From assembly GCA_964515755.1 (NCBI GenBank), contig CAZEVK010000009.1:1-40398 (forward strand): a stretch of 40,398 nucleotides of DNA, given 5' to 3'. The notes beneath the pieces are model-generated. The model had not been told where the DNA came from and ran no database searches. It saw nothing but the letters and a program-made list of their open reading frames with translations. The position numbers and the translations under genes are program-made. The first letter of the stretch is position 1, and each line of letters begins with the position of its first letter. This document shows, piece by piece, positions 8,473 through 17,291 of this stretch. Source of the DNA: JAGVLN01 sp964515755. Lineage in GTDB: Bacteria > Pseudomonadota > Alphaproteobacteria > Rickettsiales > JABSSG01.

Positions 8473-9111
8473 ATGTTTATGAAAGATAAAGTTAGTAAGC
8501 TTAAATCTAAATTCTTAGCGTTAGCTATTGCTGAAGTTCCGTTTTCTGGATGGACAGATGAATTACTGCAAATAATTGAGCAAAAAATGGACTTAGAATC
8601 AGGTTATAGTATGATTCTATTTGAAAGCGGAATAAAAGATTTGATAGTTTTTTATGAAAAAACTCAAGATCAGAATATGCTTGATGCTTTAGCAAGCCAC
8701 AAAGTAGAATTGCGTGTTAGAGAAAAAATTGCTTTGGGAGTTAAGACTCGTATAAATTCTAAAAACAAAGCTAGTAAAGTAGTATTAAGTAAGTTAATGA
8801 AATTTTATTCAAATCCGCTAAACGCCGCTTTGGGCTTAAAAAATATGTGGAGTACTGTTGATAAAATTTGGTATTATGCCGGGGATCAATCAACCGATTA
8901 TAATTACTATACTAAAAGATTATTGTTATCGGCTGTTTACAGTTCGACGCTTATGTATTATTTATCAGACGAATCTGAACAACATTATAAAACCTGGGAA
9001 TTTTTAGATAAGAGAATTAACAATGTTTTAAAGATAGGTAATTTTAAGAATATACCGCAAGCTTTGAACAGGATAAAAAATAAAATCCCATTTGTTAGAT
9101 TAATTAAGTAA
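8473..9111 (+). CDS. COQ9-family ubiquinone biosynthesis protein
   Basis: The 212-residue protein carries the COQ9 signature in its C-terminal half: KIWYYAGDQSTDYNYYTKR followed by LLLSAVYSSTLMYYLSDES and TWEFLDKRINNVLKIG. COQ9 proteins bind isoprenoid lipids and present ubiquinone precursors to COQ7-type hydroxylases at the membrane. The early FSGWTDELL segment also fits. Two starts are possible, ATG at 8473 and ATG at 8479 (MFMKD); neither has a strong ribosome site. The gene sits divergent from rpsU and 14 bases upstream of ileS, with which it is probably cotranscribed. Confidence 0.9.
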   Translation: MFMKDKVSKLKSKFLALAIAEVPFSGWTDELLQIIEQKMDLESGYSMILFESGIKDLIVFYEKTQDQNMLDALASHKVELRVREKIALGVKTRINSKNKASKVVLSKLMKFYSNPLNAALGLKNMWSTVDKIWYYAGDQSTDYNYYTKRLLLSAVYSSTLMYYLSDESEQHYKTWEFLDKRINNVLKIGNFKNIPQALNRIKNKIPFVRLIK

Positions 9112-9125
9112 GAGAAATTATTACA

Positions 9126-12100
9126 GTGACTAAGCATTATCCAGATATTGATTCAAATCCTGATTTTGCCCAAATAAGCAAAGAAATGCTGAAGTTTTGG
9201 CAAGAGCAAAATATTTTTGCTCAATCAGTTGAATCGCGTCCAAAAGTTAATGAAGCAGGTCAAGAAAATGAATATATCTTTTTTGACGGCCCACCATTTG
9301 CTAATGGCTTGCCGCATTACGGCCATTTGCTAACCGGATTTGTTAAAGATGTAGTTGCTCGCTATCAAACTATGAAAGGTAAGAGAGTTGAGAGAAGATT
9401 TGGTTGGGATTGTCATGGTCTGCCTGCTGAGATGGCAGTTGAAAAAGAAATAGGCGTTTCAGGCCATTTACAAATTGAAAAATATGGTATTGCTAAATTT
9501 AATGCTCATTGTCGTGAATCAGTTTTAAAATATACTGGCTACTGGGAAGATTATGTAACTGAGCAAGCGCGATGGGTTGATTTTAAAAACAGTTATAAAA
9601 CAATGGATACTGATTATATGGAGTCAGTAATCTGGGCCCTTAAGCAACTATACGATAAAGGTTTAGTTTATAAATCAATGCGTGTAATGCCTTATTCATG
9701 GGCTCTTGAGACGCCATTATCAAATTTTGAAACTAGATTAGATAATGCATACCGTGAAAGAGCTGATAAAGCAATTACGATTTCATTCACCTTGAAAACT
9801 CAGCCTAAAGGAACGCCTGATAACTGCGTTAGTTATAAATTACTAGCGTGGACAACAACGCCATGGACATTGCCTTCAAATCTTGCGCTAGCTGTAAATA
9901 AGGACATAGAATATGCATGTGTAGTTAATGAAAATAATGATTGTCTAATTATTGCTAAGAGTTCTTTGAAGAAATATAAGAAAGAATTACTATTCGAAGA
10001 AGAAAAAAACTACTCGATTATAAGCGGTAAAGCTTTGATTGGCATTAAATATAAGCCTTTATTTCCTTACTTTAAGGATCATCCAAATAGCTTTGTTATC
10101 TTAGATGGTGACTTTGTAACTGAAGGAGATGGAACTGGTATAGTGCATATGGCTCCAGGTTTTGGCGAGGATGACCAGATTCTGTGCGCTAAAAATGGTA
10201 TAGAGCTTGTTTGCCCAGTCGATAATGCCGGTAAATTCACTTACGAAATTAATGATCTTGTTGGGATACAAGTTTTTGATGCAAATGATCGAATTATCAT
10301 GAAGCTTAAAGAGCAGGGTGATTGGATCAAAACCGAGCAATACATTCATAACTACCCTCATTGCTGGCGCACAGATACTCCTTTGATTTATAAAGCGGTG
10401 TCTTCCTGGTATGTTAAAGTTACTGACATTAAAGAAGATATGCTAAAAAATAACCAGCAGATTAACTGGATTCCAGAGCATATTAAGGATGGATTATTTG
10501 GTAAATGGTTAGAAAATGCAAGAGATTGGTCTATAAGTCGTAATCGATTTTGGGGAACGCCATTACCAATTTGGCAATCCGATAATCCGCAATATCTACG
10601 AACAGATGTTTATGGTTCTATTGCAGAAATAGAGCAAGATTTTGGTGTTAAAGTAACAGATTTGCATAGACCTTTTATTGATGATTTGGTACGTAAAAAT
10701 CCTGATGATCCTACCGGCCAATCAACAATGCGTAGAATTCCTGACGTGTTTGATTGCTGGTTTGAAAGCGGTTCAATGCCATATGCACAACTACATTATC
10801 CTTTTGAGAACAAAGAAAAATTTGAAAAATATCCATCGGCAGATTTTATTGTTGAGTATGCTGCTCAAACCAGAGGTTGGTTTTATACATTGATGGTTCT
10901 TTCTACTGCATTATTTAATAAGCCGCCATTTTTAAATTGTATTTGTCATGGCGTGATTTTGGATGAGAGTGGTCAAAAACTCTCAAAACGATTACAAAAT
11001 TATGTTGACCCAAAAGATTTATTTGCAAAATTTGGGTCTGATGCCTTACGATTTTTAATGATGTCATCTTCAGTGATGCGCGGGCAGGAGTTATTGATTG
11101 ATAAAGATGGACAAATGGTTCATGACGTTATAAGGCTTACAATCAAACCAATTTGGAATGCTTATAATTTCTTTACTTTATATGCCAATACTGACTTAAT
11201 TCAGGCAAAGTTAGCTTATTCAAGTGATAATTTTAATGATCAATATATCTTATCAAAGCTTGGCATTGCAGTTCAAAAAATCGAAGAAGCAATGGATAAA
11301 TATGAAATTTCCGAAGCATGTACAATATTGCATGGCTTTGTCGAAATACTCAATAACTGGTATATAAGACGTAATCGTAATAGATTCTGGAAAGAACAAA
11401 AAGACTTGGATAAACAGCAAGCTTATGACACATTATATACAGTATTATGTACTTTGTGTAAATGTGCGGCGCCTTTGTTACCTTTGACTTTAGAAAATAT
11501 TTATTTAGGTTTAACTGTTGGTGGAAAGTTAATTAAGGACGCTAGTGTTCATCTAGCTTCATATCCGGATTATTCATTATTTCCAAGAGATAATCAATTA
11601 GTTGAAAATATTGATAAAGTACAAGAAATTTGTACTGCTGCTTTAAACATCCGTAATCTTGAAAATATTCGTATTCGTCAACCATTAGCACAGCTTATGA
11701 TAGTTGGTAAGAATTTCAGTAACTTAGAGCAATATTTTAAACTAATAGAAGAAGAAGTTAACGTTAAAAAAGTTGTAACTTCTGAAGATGTAGCTAAGTA
11801 TGCAGAGCCAAAATTAAAAATTTTCTTTCCGATTGTAGGCAAAAGAATGCCGCATAAAATAAAATTATTAATTGAAGCAAGTAAAAACAAAGAATGGGAA
11901 TTAAATTCAAATAATCAATTATTAATTTGTGATGAAACATTAGTTGCTGGCGAATTTGATGTAGTTCTTGAAACCTTTAATAAGCAAGCGACCGCATTAT
12001 CATCACAAGATGCAGTTGTAATTTTAGATACTAAAATTGATGAAGATTTAGAATTGGAAGGTTTAGCGCGTGACGTAGTCCGTGCAATACAACAAGCTCG

Positions 12101-12311
12101 CAAAGATGCTGATCTAAAAATTAGTGATCGCATTAAACTTGGAATTAAATGTAGTGATCATCTTAGTAAGGCTATAAAGCTGCACAAAGATTACATTTGT
12201 AGTCAAACGCTTTGTAATGATATAGAGTATCATCTGTTACAGGAGTATGACTATAGATCAAGTGTTAAAATTGATAATGAAGAATTGGAGATAACAATTA
12301 ATCGTTCCTAG
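9126..12311 (+). CDS. ileS: Isoleucine-tRNA ligase, eukaryote-like type
   Basis: At 1061 residues this class I synthetase charges tRNA-Ile. The HIGH motif is HYGH at residues 64-67 within GPPFANGLPHYGHLLTG, and the KMSKS motif is KLSKR at 618-622. The editing domain (LLAWTTTPWTLPSNLALAV) and the tRNA-binding region (WYIRRNRNRFW) are present. The sequence around HIGH (RRFGWDCHGLPAE) and the tolerated Leu in KLSKR are typical of the eukaryote-like IleRS type found in Rickettsiales, which is generally less sensitive to mupirocin. Translation starts at GTG with a weak AAGAG upstream. gpsA follows 13 bases later, with its ribosome site overlapping the ileS stop codon. Confidence 0.97.
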   Translation: MTKHYPDIDSNPDFAQISKEMLKFWQEQNIFAQSVESRPKVNEAGQENEYIFFDGPPFANGLPHYGHLLTGFVKDVVARYQTMKGKRVERRFGWDCHGLPAEMAVEKEIGVSGHLQIEKYGIAKFNAHCRESVLKYTGYWEDYVTEQARWVDFKNSYKTMDTDYMESVIWALKQLYDKGLVYKSMRVMPYSWALETPLSNFETRLDNAYRERADKAITISFTLKTQPKGTPDNCVSYKLLAWTTTPWTLPSNLALAVNKDIEYACVVNENNDCLIIAKSSLKKYKKELLFEEEKNYSIISGKALIGIKYKPLFPYFKDHPNSFVILDGDFVTEGDGTGIVHMAPGFGEDDQILCAKNGIELVCPVDNAGKFTYEINDLVGIQVFDANDRIIMKLKEQGDWIKTEQYIHNYPHCWRTDTPLIYKAVSSWYVKVTDIKEDMLKNNQQINWIPEHIKDGLFGKWLENARDWSISRNRFWGTPLPIWQSDNPQYLRTDVYGSIAEIEQDFGVKVTDLHRPFIDDLVRKNPDDPTGQSTMRRIPDVFDCWFESGSMPYAQLHYPFENKEKFEKYPSADFIVEYAAQTRGWFYTLMVLSTALFNKPPFLNCICHGVILDESGQKLSKRLQNYVDPKDLFAKFGSDALRFLMMSSSVMRGQELLIDKDGQMVHDVIRLTIKPIWNAYNFFTLYANTDLIQAKLAYSSDNFNDQYILSKLGIAVQKIEEAMDKYEISEACTILHGFVEILNNWYIRRNRNRFWKEQKDLDKQQAYDTLYTVLCTLCKCAAPLLPLTLENIYLGLTVGGKLIKDASVHLASYPDYSLFPRDNQLVENIDKVQEICTAALNIRNLENIRIRQPLAQLMIVGKNFSNLEQYFKLIEEEVNVKKVVTSEDVAKYAEPKLKIFFPIVGKRMPHKIKLLIEASKNKEWELNSNNQLLICDETLVAGEFDVVLETFNKQATALSSQDAVVILDTKIDEDLELEGLARDVVRAIQQARKDADLKISDRIKLGIKCSDHLSKAIKLHKDYICSQTLCNDIEYHLLQEYDYRSSVKIDNEELEITINRS

Positions 12312-12324
12312 AGGAAAGAAAATT

Positions 12325-13245
12325 ATGGTCATGGATAGAATAGCTATTGTTGGTTCAGGTGCTTGGGGAAGAGCCTTAGTCAATTTATATAGAGATAGAC
12401 AAGTTACAGTTTGGACAAGAGTAGTAGATTCATCAAAAATTTCAGATAATAATATTAATTTTACCTCAGATATAAACGAAATCTTTGATCATGATTTAAT
12501 CTTATTAGCTATACCAGCTCAAACAATTAGAAGTTTTTGCTTTCATGTAATTAAAAGATTAAAGAAAGACGCGGTAATTTGTGTTTGTTCCAAAGGAATA
12601 GAGCAAGAATCTGGTTATTTAATGAGTGAGGTAATTCATGAAACTTTACCTACTAATCGGATTGCAATTTTATCAGGACCGAATTTTGCAAATGAAATCA
12701 GCCAAGGGCTACCGGCAATCTCAACACTTGCTTGTGCTGATATTATAATTGCCAATTTTTTAGCAGAGAAATTATCAACAGATAATTTTAAACTATTTCC
12801 AAATCCCGATATAATAGGCACTCAACTCTATGGTGCACTAAAAAATGTACTAGCAATTATGTGTGGCATTTTTATAGGCTTTAATCTTGGGCTAAATGCA
12901 CAAGCAGCATTAGTTACTCAAGCGCTTAAAGAGATTGTGCAAATTATTAGAGCCAAAAAAGCAGACCTTAAAACAATATTTGAACCGGCGGGTATAGGTG
13001 ATATATTTTTAACATGCAGTAGTACGCAATCAAGAAATACAACCTTGGGTACTGAAATTGTTAAATTTGGTTCGTTTAATAAGAGTCTATTAAGACAACA
13101 TGCGGAAGGTGCTCATACTACTGATGGGTTAAGTAAAATGATAAAAAACTTAGGCTTAACATTACCCATTTTTGATCTAACATGTAAAATAATCAATGAT
13201 CAAATTAAAGTTAAAAAAGAAAATATCATAAAGCTTATTTTATAG
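12325..13245 (+). CDS. gpsA: Glycerol-3-phosphate dehydrogenase [NAD(P)+]
   Basis: This 306-residue enzyme reduces dihydroxyacetone phosphate to sn-glycerol-3-phosphate for phospholipid synthesis. It shows the nucleotide-binding IVGSGAWGRA near residue 8, CSKGIE, LSGPNFANEI, the catalytic-lysine region GALKNVLAI, EPAGIGDIFLTCSS with SRN, and the C-terminal AEGAHTTDGL. The ATG at 12325 has GAGGA nine bases upstream; an ATG at 12331 is the alternative. It is the last gene of the COQ9-ileS-gpsA run and is convergent with the TetR gene. Confidence 0.96.
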   Translation: MVMDRIAIVGSGAWGRALVNLYRDRQVTVWTRVVDSSKISDNNINFTSDINEIFDHDLILLAIPAQTIRSFCFHVIKRLKKDAVICVCSKGIEQESGYLMSEVIHETLPTNRIAILSGPNFANEISQGLPAISTLACADIIIANFLAEKLSTDNFKLFPNPDIIGTQLYGALKNVLAIMCGIFIGFNLGLNAQAALVTQALKEIVQIIRAKKADLKTIFEPAGIGDIFLTCSSTQSRNTTLGTEIVKFGSFNKSLLRQHAEGAHTTDGLSKMIKNLGLTLPIFDLTCKIINDQIKVKKENIIKLIL

Positions 13246-13290
13246 TTCTAAGATTTTGAATCAATAGACCAAGTTACTGATTTATATAAT

Positions 13291-13854
13291 TTAAACGGAA
13301 GATGTTTTTAATGTCTCTATCATTTCTTTTGCAATCATTTCTAAATACTGCTTCTTTGCATGTTTGTTCTTTGAAAAAATATTCAAAGAATCAAATATAG
13401 CACCATTTATAATGCTATGTATGTATATGGCAATAAAGTCTGCAGAATAATCTGACCTAATTTCTGATTTATCTTGCAATTCATTGATAGTTTTAATCCA
13501 ATTCATCGGTGTAACTTGGTTACCGCCAATCAAATTATTTTGATCTTCTAGTGCTTGCCATTGAATTATTCTTAATATTCGGGGATCTCGATCATATAGT
13601 ACGACTCGCTGATCAATAATATGTTCGATAAAATGATTTAAATTTTTATAAGTTAAATCTATATTTTCAATATTTCCTATTAAAGCCTTTTTAACTTCTT
13701 TCCATAAGGTCTGTTTATTACCTATATGATGATATATGAGGCTCTGATTAATGCCCGCTTTATTAGCAATATCACTAATAGAAGTTCCAGAAAAACCTTT
13801 ATTTACAAATATTTCTGCTGCTGCTTCTAGAATTTTGTGTTTTGTATTATCCAT
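13291..13854 (-). CDS. TetR-family transcriptional regulator
   Basis: The 187-residue protein begins with a TetR/AcrR helix-turn-helix domain: ILEAAAEIFVNKGFSGTSIS, DIANKAGINQSLIYHHIGNK and TLW (residues about 8-52). The C-terminal ligand-binding half is not specific enough to name an inducer. It is divergent from a small NTF2-like gene, and the 92-base space between them holds two palindromes of TetR-operator type. The simplest reading is that it represses both genes until it binds a small molecule. Confidence 0.9.
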   Translation of the reverse strand: MDNTKHKILEAAAEIFVNKGFSGTSISDIANKAGINQSLIYHHIGNKQTLWKEVKKALIGNIENIDLTYKNLNHFIEHIIDQRVVLYDRDPRILRIIQWQALEDQNNLIGGNQVTPMNWIKTINELQDKSEIRSDYSADFIAIYIHSIINGAIFDSLNIFSKNKHAKKQYLEMIAKEMIETLKTSSV

Positions 13855-13875
13855 AATTATTTTTTATTAAATATA

Positions 13876-13891
13876 TTGAATGTTCATTCAA
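13876..13891. promoter_or_regulatory. Palindromic operator 1, likely TetR site
   Basis: TTGAATGTTCATTCAA has perfectly complementary 7-base arms (TTGAATG and CATTCAA) around a 2-base centre. Its TGAATG/CATTCA half-sites resemble other TetR/AcrR operators, and it lies 22 bases upstream of the regulator start. Confidence 0.65.
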
Positions 13892-13905
13892 TATGTAATA
13901 TATCA

Positions 13906-13921
13906 TTAAATGAACGTTTAA
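13906..13921. promoter_or_regulatory. Palindromic operator 2, likely TetR site
   Basis: TTAAATGAACGTTTAA has arms TTAAATG and CGTTTAA with a single mismatch. Its centre is 30 bases, about three helical turns, from that of operator 1, so two dimers could sit on the same face of the DNA. It is 26 bases upstream of the divergent NTF2-like gene. Confidence 0.6.
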
Positions 13922-13946
13922 CTAACTATAAATATAGGATAATATC

Positions 13947-14342
13947 ATGACAAATCAAGCTATTATAAATTTAATTACTTCTATGTATATGTGGTTTAAT
14001 CAAATCGCTGATCCTGCAATTCCATTTCAAAAAGCTGATTTGGAAAAGTATTTCACCCCTACATTTATAATGCAAATGAATGATAAAATCATAACGCAAG
14101 ACTATATGTCACTTTTTTCTCATTTTGAAGAATTTAGAAGTAGCGGCTCCTTATTAAAAATTGTTATGCCTTTCCAGGAATTTTTCATTTCTGAAGATAA
14201 GAAAAAATGTGTAGTTCGATATAATATTAATAAAACCACTAAAGATGGAAAAAATCATATAATTAAAGTTATTGCTATATGGCATATATCTCAGGATGGA
14301 CGTTTAAACAGAATGAATGAAGTAGTAAATTTTGAGAATTAA
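13947..14342 (+). CDS. NTF2-like (SnoaL-type) small protein, probable target of the divergent TetR regulator
   Basis: The 131-residue protein has the layout of NTF2-like/SnoaL domains: N-terminal helices with conserved aromatic residues (MYMWFNQIADPAI), a DLEKYFTPTF segment, and a C-terminal run of beta strands (KCVVRYNINKTTKDGKNHII, VIAIWHISQDGRLNRMNEVV). These domains serve as small-molecule binding pockets, isomerases or hydrolases; no catalytic residue can be assigned. AGGA lies upstream of the ATG. Divergence from the TetR gene with operators between them suggests a role in response to a toxic or signalling metabolite. The fold assignment is by pattern only. Confidence 0.65.
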   Translation: MTNQAIINLITSMYMWFNQIADPAIPFQKADLEKYFTPTFIMQMNDKIITQDYMSLFSHFEEFRSSGSLLKIVMPFQEFFISEDKKKCVVRYNINKTTKDGKNHIIKVIAIWHISQDGRLNRMNEVVNFEN

Positions 14343-14417
14343 TATTGTTTGCAGCCCCCATTATTTGGTTCTATTTTATTTATCATAGATCTAGCTGAGA
14401 GGGTGGTGGTAGGGATA

Positions 14418-15245
14418 TCAAATTTTAGAAATATTTGAATCATATTTAGTTTTATTGGTTTTTCTAATGCTGACTAAATAAGCAATAAAGATTGTTGTGA
14501 TTACAAATGCCACCATTATACTTGCTAAGGCATTGATTTGTGGGCTAATACCCAGTCTTACTCTTGAATAAATTAACATTGGTAATGTTGTTGCTCCTGG
14601 CCCTGAAGTGAACCTTGCTATAACTAAATCGTCAAGTGATAAGGTAAATGATAACAGCCATCCGGCAACCAAGCTATTAGCTATAATCGGTAAAGTAATC
14701 ACTGTAAATGCTTTTAAAGGATGGGCTCCAAGGTCTTGCGCAGCTTCTTCTAAAGAATGATCAAAAGCTGTCAATCTTGCCCGCACTATAACAGCAACAT
14801 AAGCCATACCAATCGTAGAATGAGCCAAAACTACGGTAAGTATTCCTTTTTGAGGCCAGCTAATAATCTGCTCTACAGCAACAAAAAGTAATAATAACGA
14901 AAAACCGGTTATAACTTCTGGAATGATAAAAGGTGCAGCTAACATGCCTGTAAACATGGTTTTGCCTTTAAATAAACCAAATCTTAATAAAGCAATTCCT
15001 GCCATAGTACCTAATATAACTGCTATAGTTGCAGAATAAGCCGCAATTTTAATGCTATTAATTGCTGAAGCTATCAGTTCTTCATCCATCCATAAAGTAC
15101 TATACCAGCGCGTGGAAAAATTAGACCAAACTGTTACAAGTTTAGATGCATTAAATGAATAGGCAATTAATATGATAATTGGCGTGTATAGAAAAATCAG
15201 CCCTAAGACCATAATGATTTTTGACCAAGGTACTTTATTAAACAT
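14418..15245 (-). CDS. potI: Polyamine ABC transporter permease PotI/PotC type
   Basis: This 275-residue inner-membrane protein has six predicted spans and the ABC permease coupling loop EEAAQDLGAHPLKAFTVITL followed by P and a hydrophobic stretch containing SFTLSLDDLVIARF, typical of PotC/PotI. It is the second of two permeases in a potF-potG-potH-potI order, and its start overlaps the end of potH by eight bases. The E. coli potFGHI operon imports putrescine and potABCD spermidine/putrescine. Gene order here matches potFGHI, but the substrate is not proven. Confidence 0.92.
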   Translation of the reverse strand: MFNKVPWSKIIMVLGLIFLYTPIIILIAYSFNASKLVTVWSNFSTRWYSTLWMDEELIASAINSIKIAAYSATIAVILGTMAGIALLRFGLFKGKTMFTGMLAAPFIIPEVITGFSLLLLFVAVEQIISWPQKGILTVVLAHSTIGMAYVAVIVRARLTAFDHSLEEAAQDLGAHPLKAFTVITLPIIANSLVAGWLLSFTLSLDDLVIARFTSGPGATTLPMLIYSRVRLGISPQINALASIMVAFVITTIFIAYLVSIRKTNKTKYDSNISKI

Positions 15246-16128
15246 AATTTTTATTTTGCTCTAGTAGTTTTTGAATAATCATAACTGGTATAACAAATGA
15301 CATTGTTAGTGCCACAGTAATTGCTGCAGCTATTGGCCAATCATGATTTTGGAAGAATTCATTCCAAATGACTTTACCCACGGTTAGGACTTGTGCGCCG
15401 CCCAGTAATTCCGGAATTACAAATTCACCAACGGCAGGAATAAAGACTAGCATAGAGCCGGCTATAACACCAGGTATAGATAGAGGAAGTATAACATACA
15501 AAAATGATTTGAACGGTGTACAACCCAAATCTAAAGAAGCTTCAATTAATGCTGGATTTATCTTCTCTATAGAAAGATATAAGGGTAAGACCATGAAAGG
15601 TAGATAACAATGAACAATCCCTAATATAACTGCAAATTGGGTATTTAATAATTGTAAAGGTGTGTCAATAAATCCTATATAAATCAATACGTTATTAAGC
15701 AACCCTGAAGTTTTAAGGATAATAGACCAAGAATAGACTCTAATTAGTAATGACGTCCAAAAGGGAACCATTATTAGCATCAATAACAATTTTTGTGTTG
15801 ATTTTTCAGTGCTAACAATACCAAGAGCAATTGGATAGGCAATCAGTAAAGTTATGATAGTGGAGATAGCTGCAATCTTAATCGAATTTAAATATGATGC
15901 TAAGTAAATAGGGTCTTCGATAAGAAATTTAAAGTTAGTAAGATCTGGCAAAAATTTATACTTATGAGTATTAACATCATAATCAAAGAACAAATTATAA
16001 GGCGGTATTGCATCTGCATATTCGCTAAAGCTGATTATGATAATTATAAGAAAAGGTATAAAAAACAGCAATATTAGCCATAAAAAAGGAGGTAATATTA
16101 TAAATATTTTGTTTAAATTTGAGTTCAT
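15238..16128 (-). CDS. potH: Polyamine ABC transporter permease PotH/PotB type
   Basis: The 296-residue protein has six predicted transmembrane helices, beginning IFIILPPFLWLILLFFIPFL, and the coupling motif EASLDLGCTPFKSFLYVILP followed by SIPGVIAG. The FIPAVGEFVIPELLGG segment is characteristic of PotB/PotH. It begins three bases after the potG stop and overlaps potI, so the genes are clearly one transcript. It forms the membrane channel with PotI. Confidence 0.93.
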   Translation of the reverse strand: MNSNLNKIFIILPPFLWLILLFFIPFLIIIIISFSEYADAIPPYNLFFDYDVNTHKYKFLPDLTNFKFLIEDPIYLASYLNSIKIAAISTIITLLIAYPIALGIVSTEKSTQKLLLMLIMVPFWTSLLIRVYSWSIILKTSGLLNNVLIYIGFIDTPLQLLNTQFAVILGIVHCYLPFMVLPLYLSIEKINPALIEASLDLGCTPFKSFLYVILPLSIPGVIAGSMLVFIPAVGEFVIPELLGGAQVLTVGKVIWNEFFQNHDWPIAAAITVALTMSFVIPVMIIQKLLEQNKNYV

Positions 16129-16130
16129 TC

Positions 16131-17267
16131 TTATTCTTTTAAAATTACACCTTCAGAGTGATACCAAGATAAATACACTGTCTTTCCTAAGACGAAGCCT
16201 GGATTTTTACTACGCTCTGACGTTGGTATTGTTACATGAACAAATTTTTTATTTCCTAATTCAACGTGGTAGATAATTTTTTGGCCCAAAAACCCTATAT
16301 CAATAATTTTACCTACAACTTGATTTTCTGTTTTAGGTGCTGGTTCGGTATCTATATCTAATTCTTCAGGTCGTAATCCAAGCCAAACAGTTTCTCCAAG
16401 TTCAGCATTTTCAGAATATGCCATAATTACCTTGTTAGTTTCAGGGATTTGAATTCCAACATATTTTTTATCATTCCGTTTTTTACAGACTTTGCCTTCA
16501 AATAAATTAATTGAATCAACAAATTCGGCAACAAAGCGAGAGTTTGGATATTCGTAAATTTCTTGCGGTGTACCAACCTGTAAAATTTTACCATCTTTCA
16601 TCACTGCCATACAATCTGCCATCGCCATTGCTTCTTCTTGATCATGAGTTACCATTATAAAAGTTATATCGAGCAAAGATTGTATTTTAATCAACTCTAA
16701 TTGAGTTTGTTCTCTAGTTTTAGGATCAAGAGCACCTAGAGGTTCATCTAGTAGTAATATCTTCGGCTGTTTTACTAAACTTCTTACTAATGCTGCTCTT
16801 TGCATTTGTCCACCTGATAATTGATGTGGTTTCCGTTTAGCAAATCTAACCATGTCAACCATTTCTAAAGCTTCATAAACTCTTTCATCAATTTGTGTTT
16901 TTGAAAGTTTTTCTTGCTTTAAACCAAACGCAACGTTCTCCTCAACAGTCATATGAGGAAATAAAGCATATGATTGAAACATCATATTTATCGGTCTTTT
17001 ATAAGGGGTAAGGTCGGTGATATCTTTGTCACCAAGAATAATTCTTCCTGATGTTGGTTTCTCAAAACCTGCAATCATTCTTAATAATGTGCTTTTACCA
17101 CAGCCTGAGGGCCCAAGTAATGCAAATAAATCTCCCTGATTAATAGTGAGATTGATATTATCTATTGCTAGCGTATCATCAGTATAATATTTGGTAACAT
17201 TCTCAATATACAAAAGTTGCTTAGAATTAGATTTTATTTTTTTAGCTCTTTTAATATGCTTTTCCAT
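16131..17267 (-). CDS. potG: Polyamine ABC transporter ATP-binding protein PotG/PotA type
   Basis: At 378 residues, close to E. coli PotG, this is the ATPase of the importer. It shows Walker A GPSGCGKST (52-60), the Q-loop Gln98 in MMFQSYALFPHMTVEEN, the ABC signature LSGGQMQR (150-157), Walker B ILLLDEP (170-176) and the switch His208 in VTHDQEEAMAMAD. A C-terminal TOBE-like region (LGLRPEELDI... VHVTIP) follows. The signature reads GGQMQRAALVRSL instead of the common GGQRQRVALARAL, a mild variation. The gene lies 24 bases after potF. Confidence 0.95.
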   Translation of the reverse strand: MEKHIKRAKKIKSNSKQLLYIENVTKYYTDDTLAIDNINLTINQGDLFALLGPSGCGKSTLLRMIAGFEKPTSGRIILGDKDITDLTPYKRPINMMFQSYALFPHMTVEENVAFGLKQEKLSKTQIDERVYEALEMVDMVRFAKRKPHQLSGGQMQRAALVRSLVKQPKILLLDEPLGALDPKTREQTQLELIKIQSLLDITFIMVTHDQEEAMAMADCMAVMKDGKILQVGTPQEIYEYPNSRFVAEFVDSINLFEGKVCKKRNDKKYVGIQIPETNKVIMAYSENAELGETVWLGLRPEELDIDTEPAPKTENQVVGKIIDIGFLGQKIIYHVELGNKKFVHVTIPTSERSKNPGFVLGKTVYLSWYHSEGVILKE

Positions 17268-17291
17268 TCTTACCTAGTTTTATTTTATATA

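Noticed and set aside
10101..10361. Open frames antisense or out of frame inside ileS and other long genes.
   Set aside because: They overlap strongly supported genes and have no recognisable product or ribosome site of their own.
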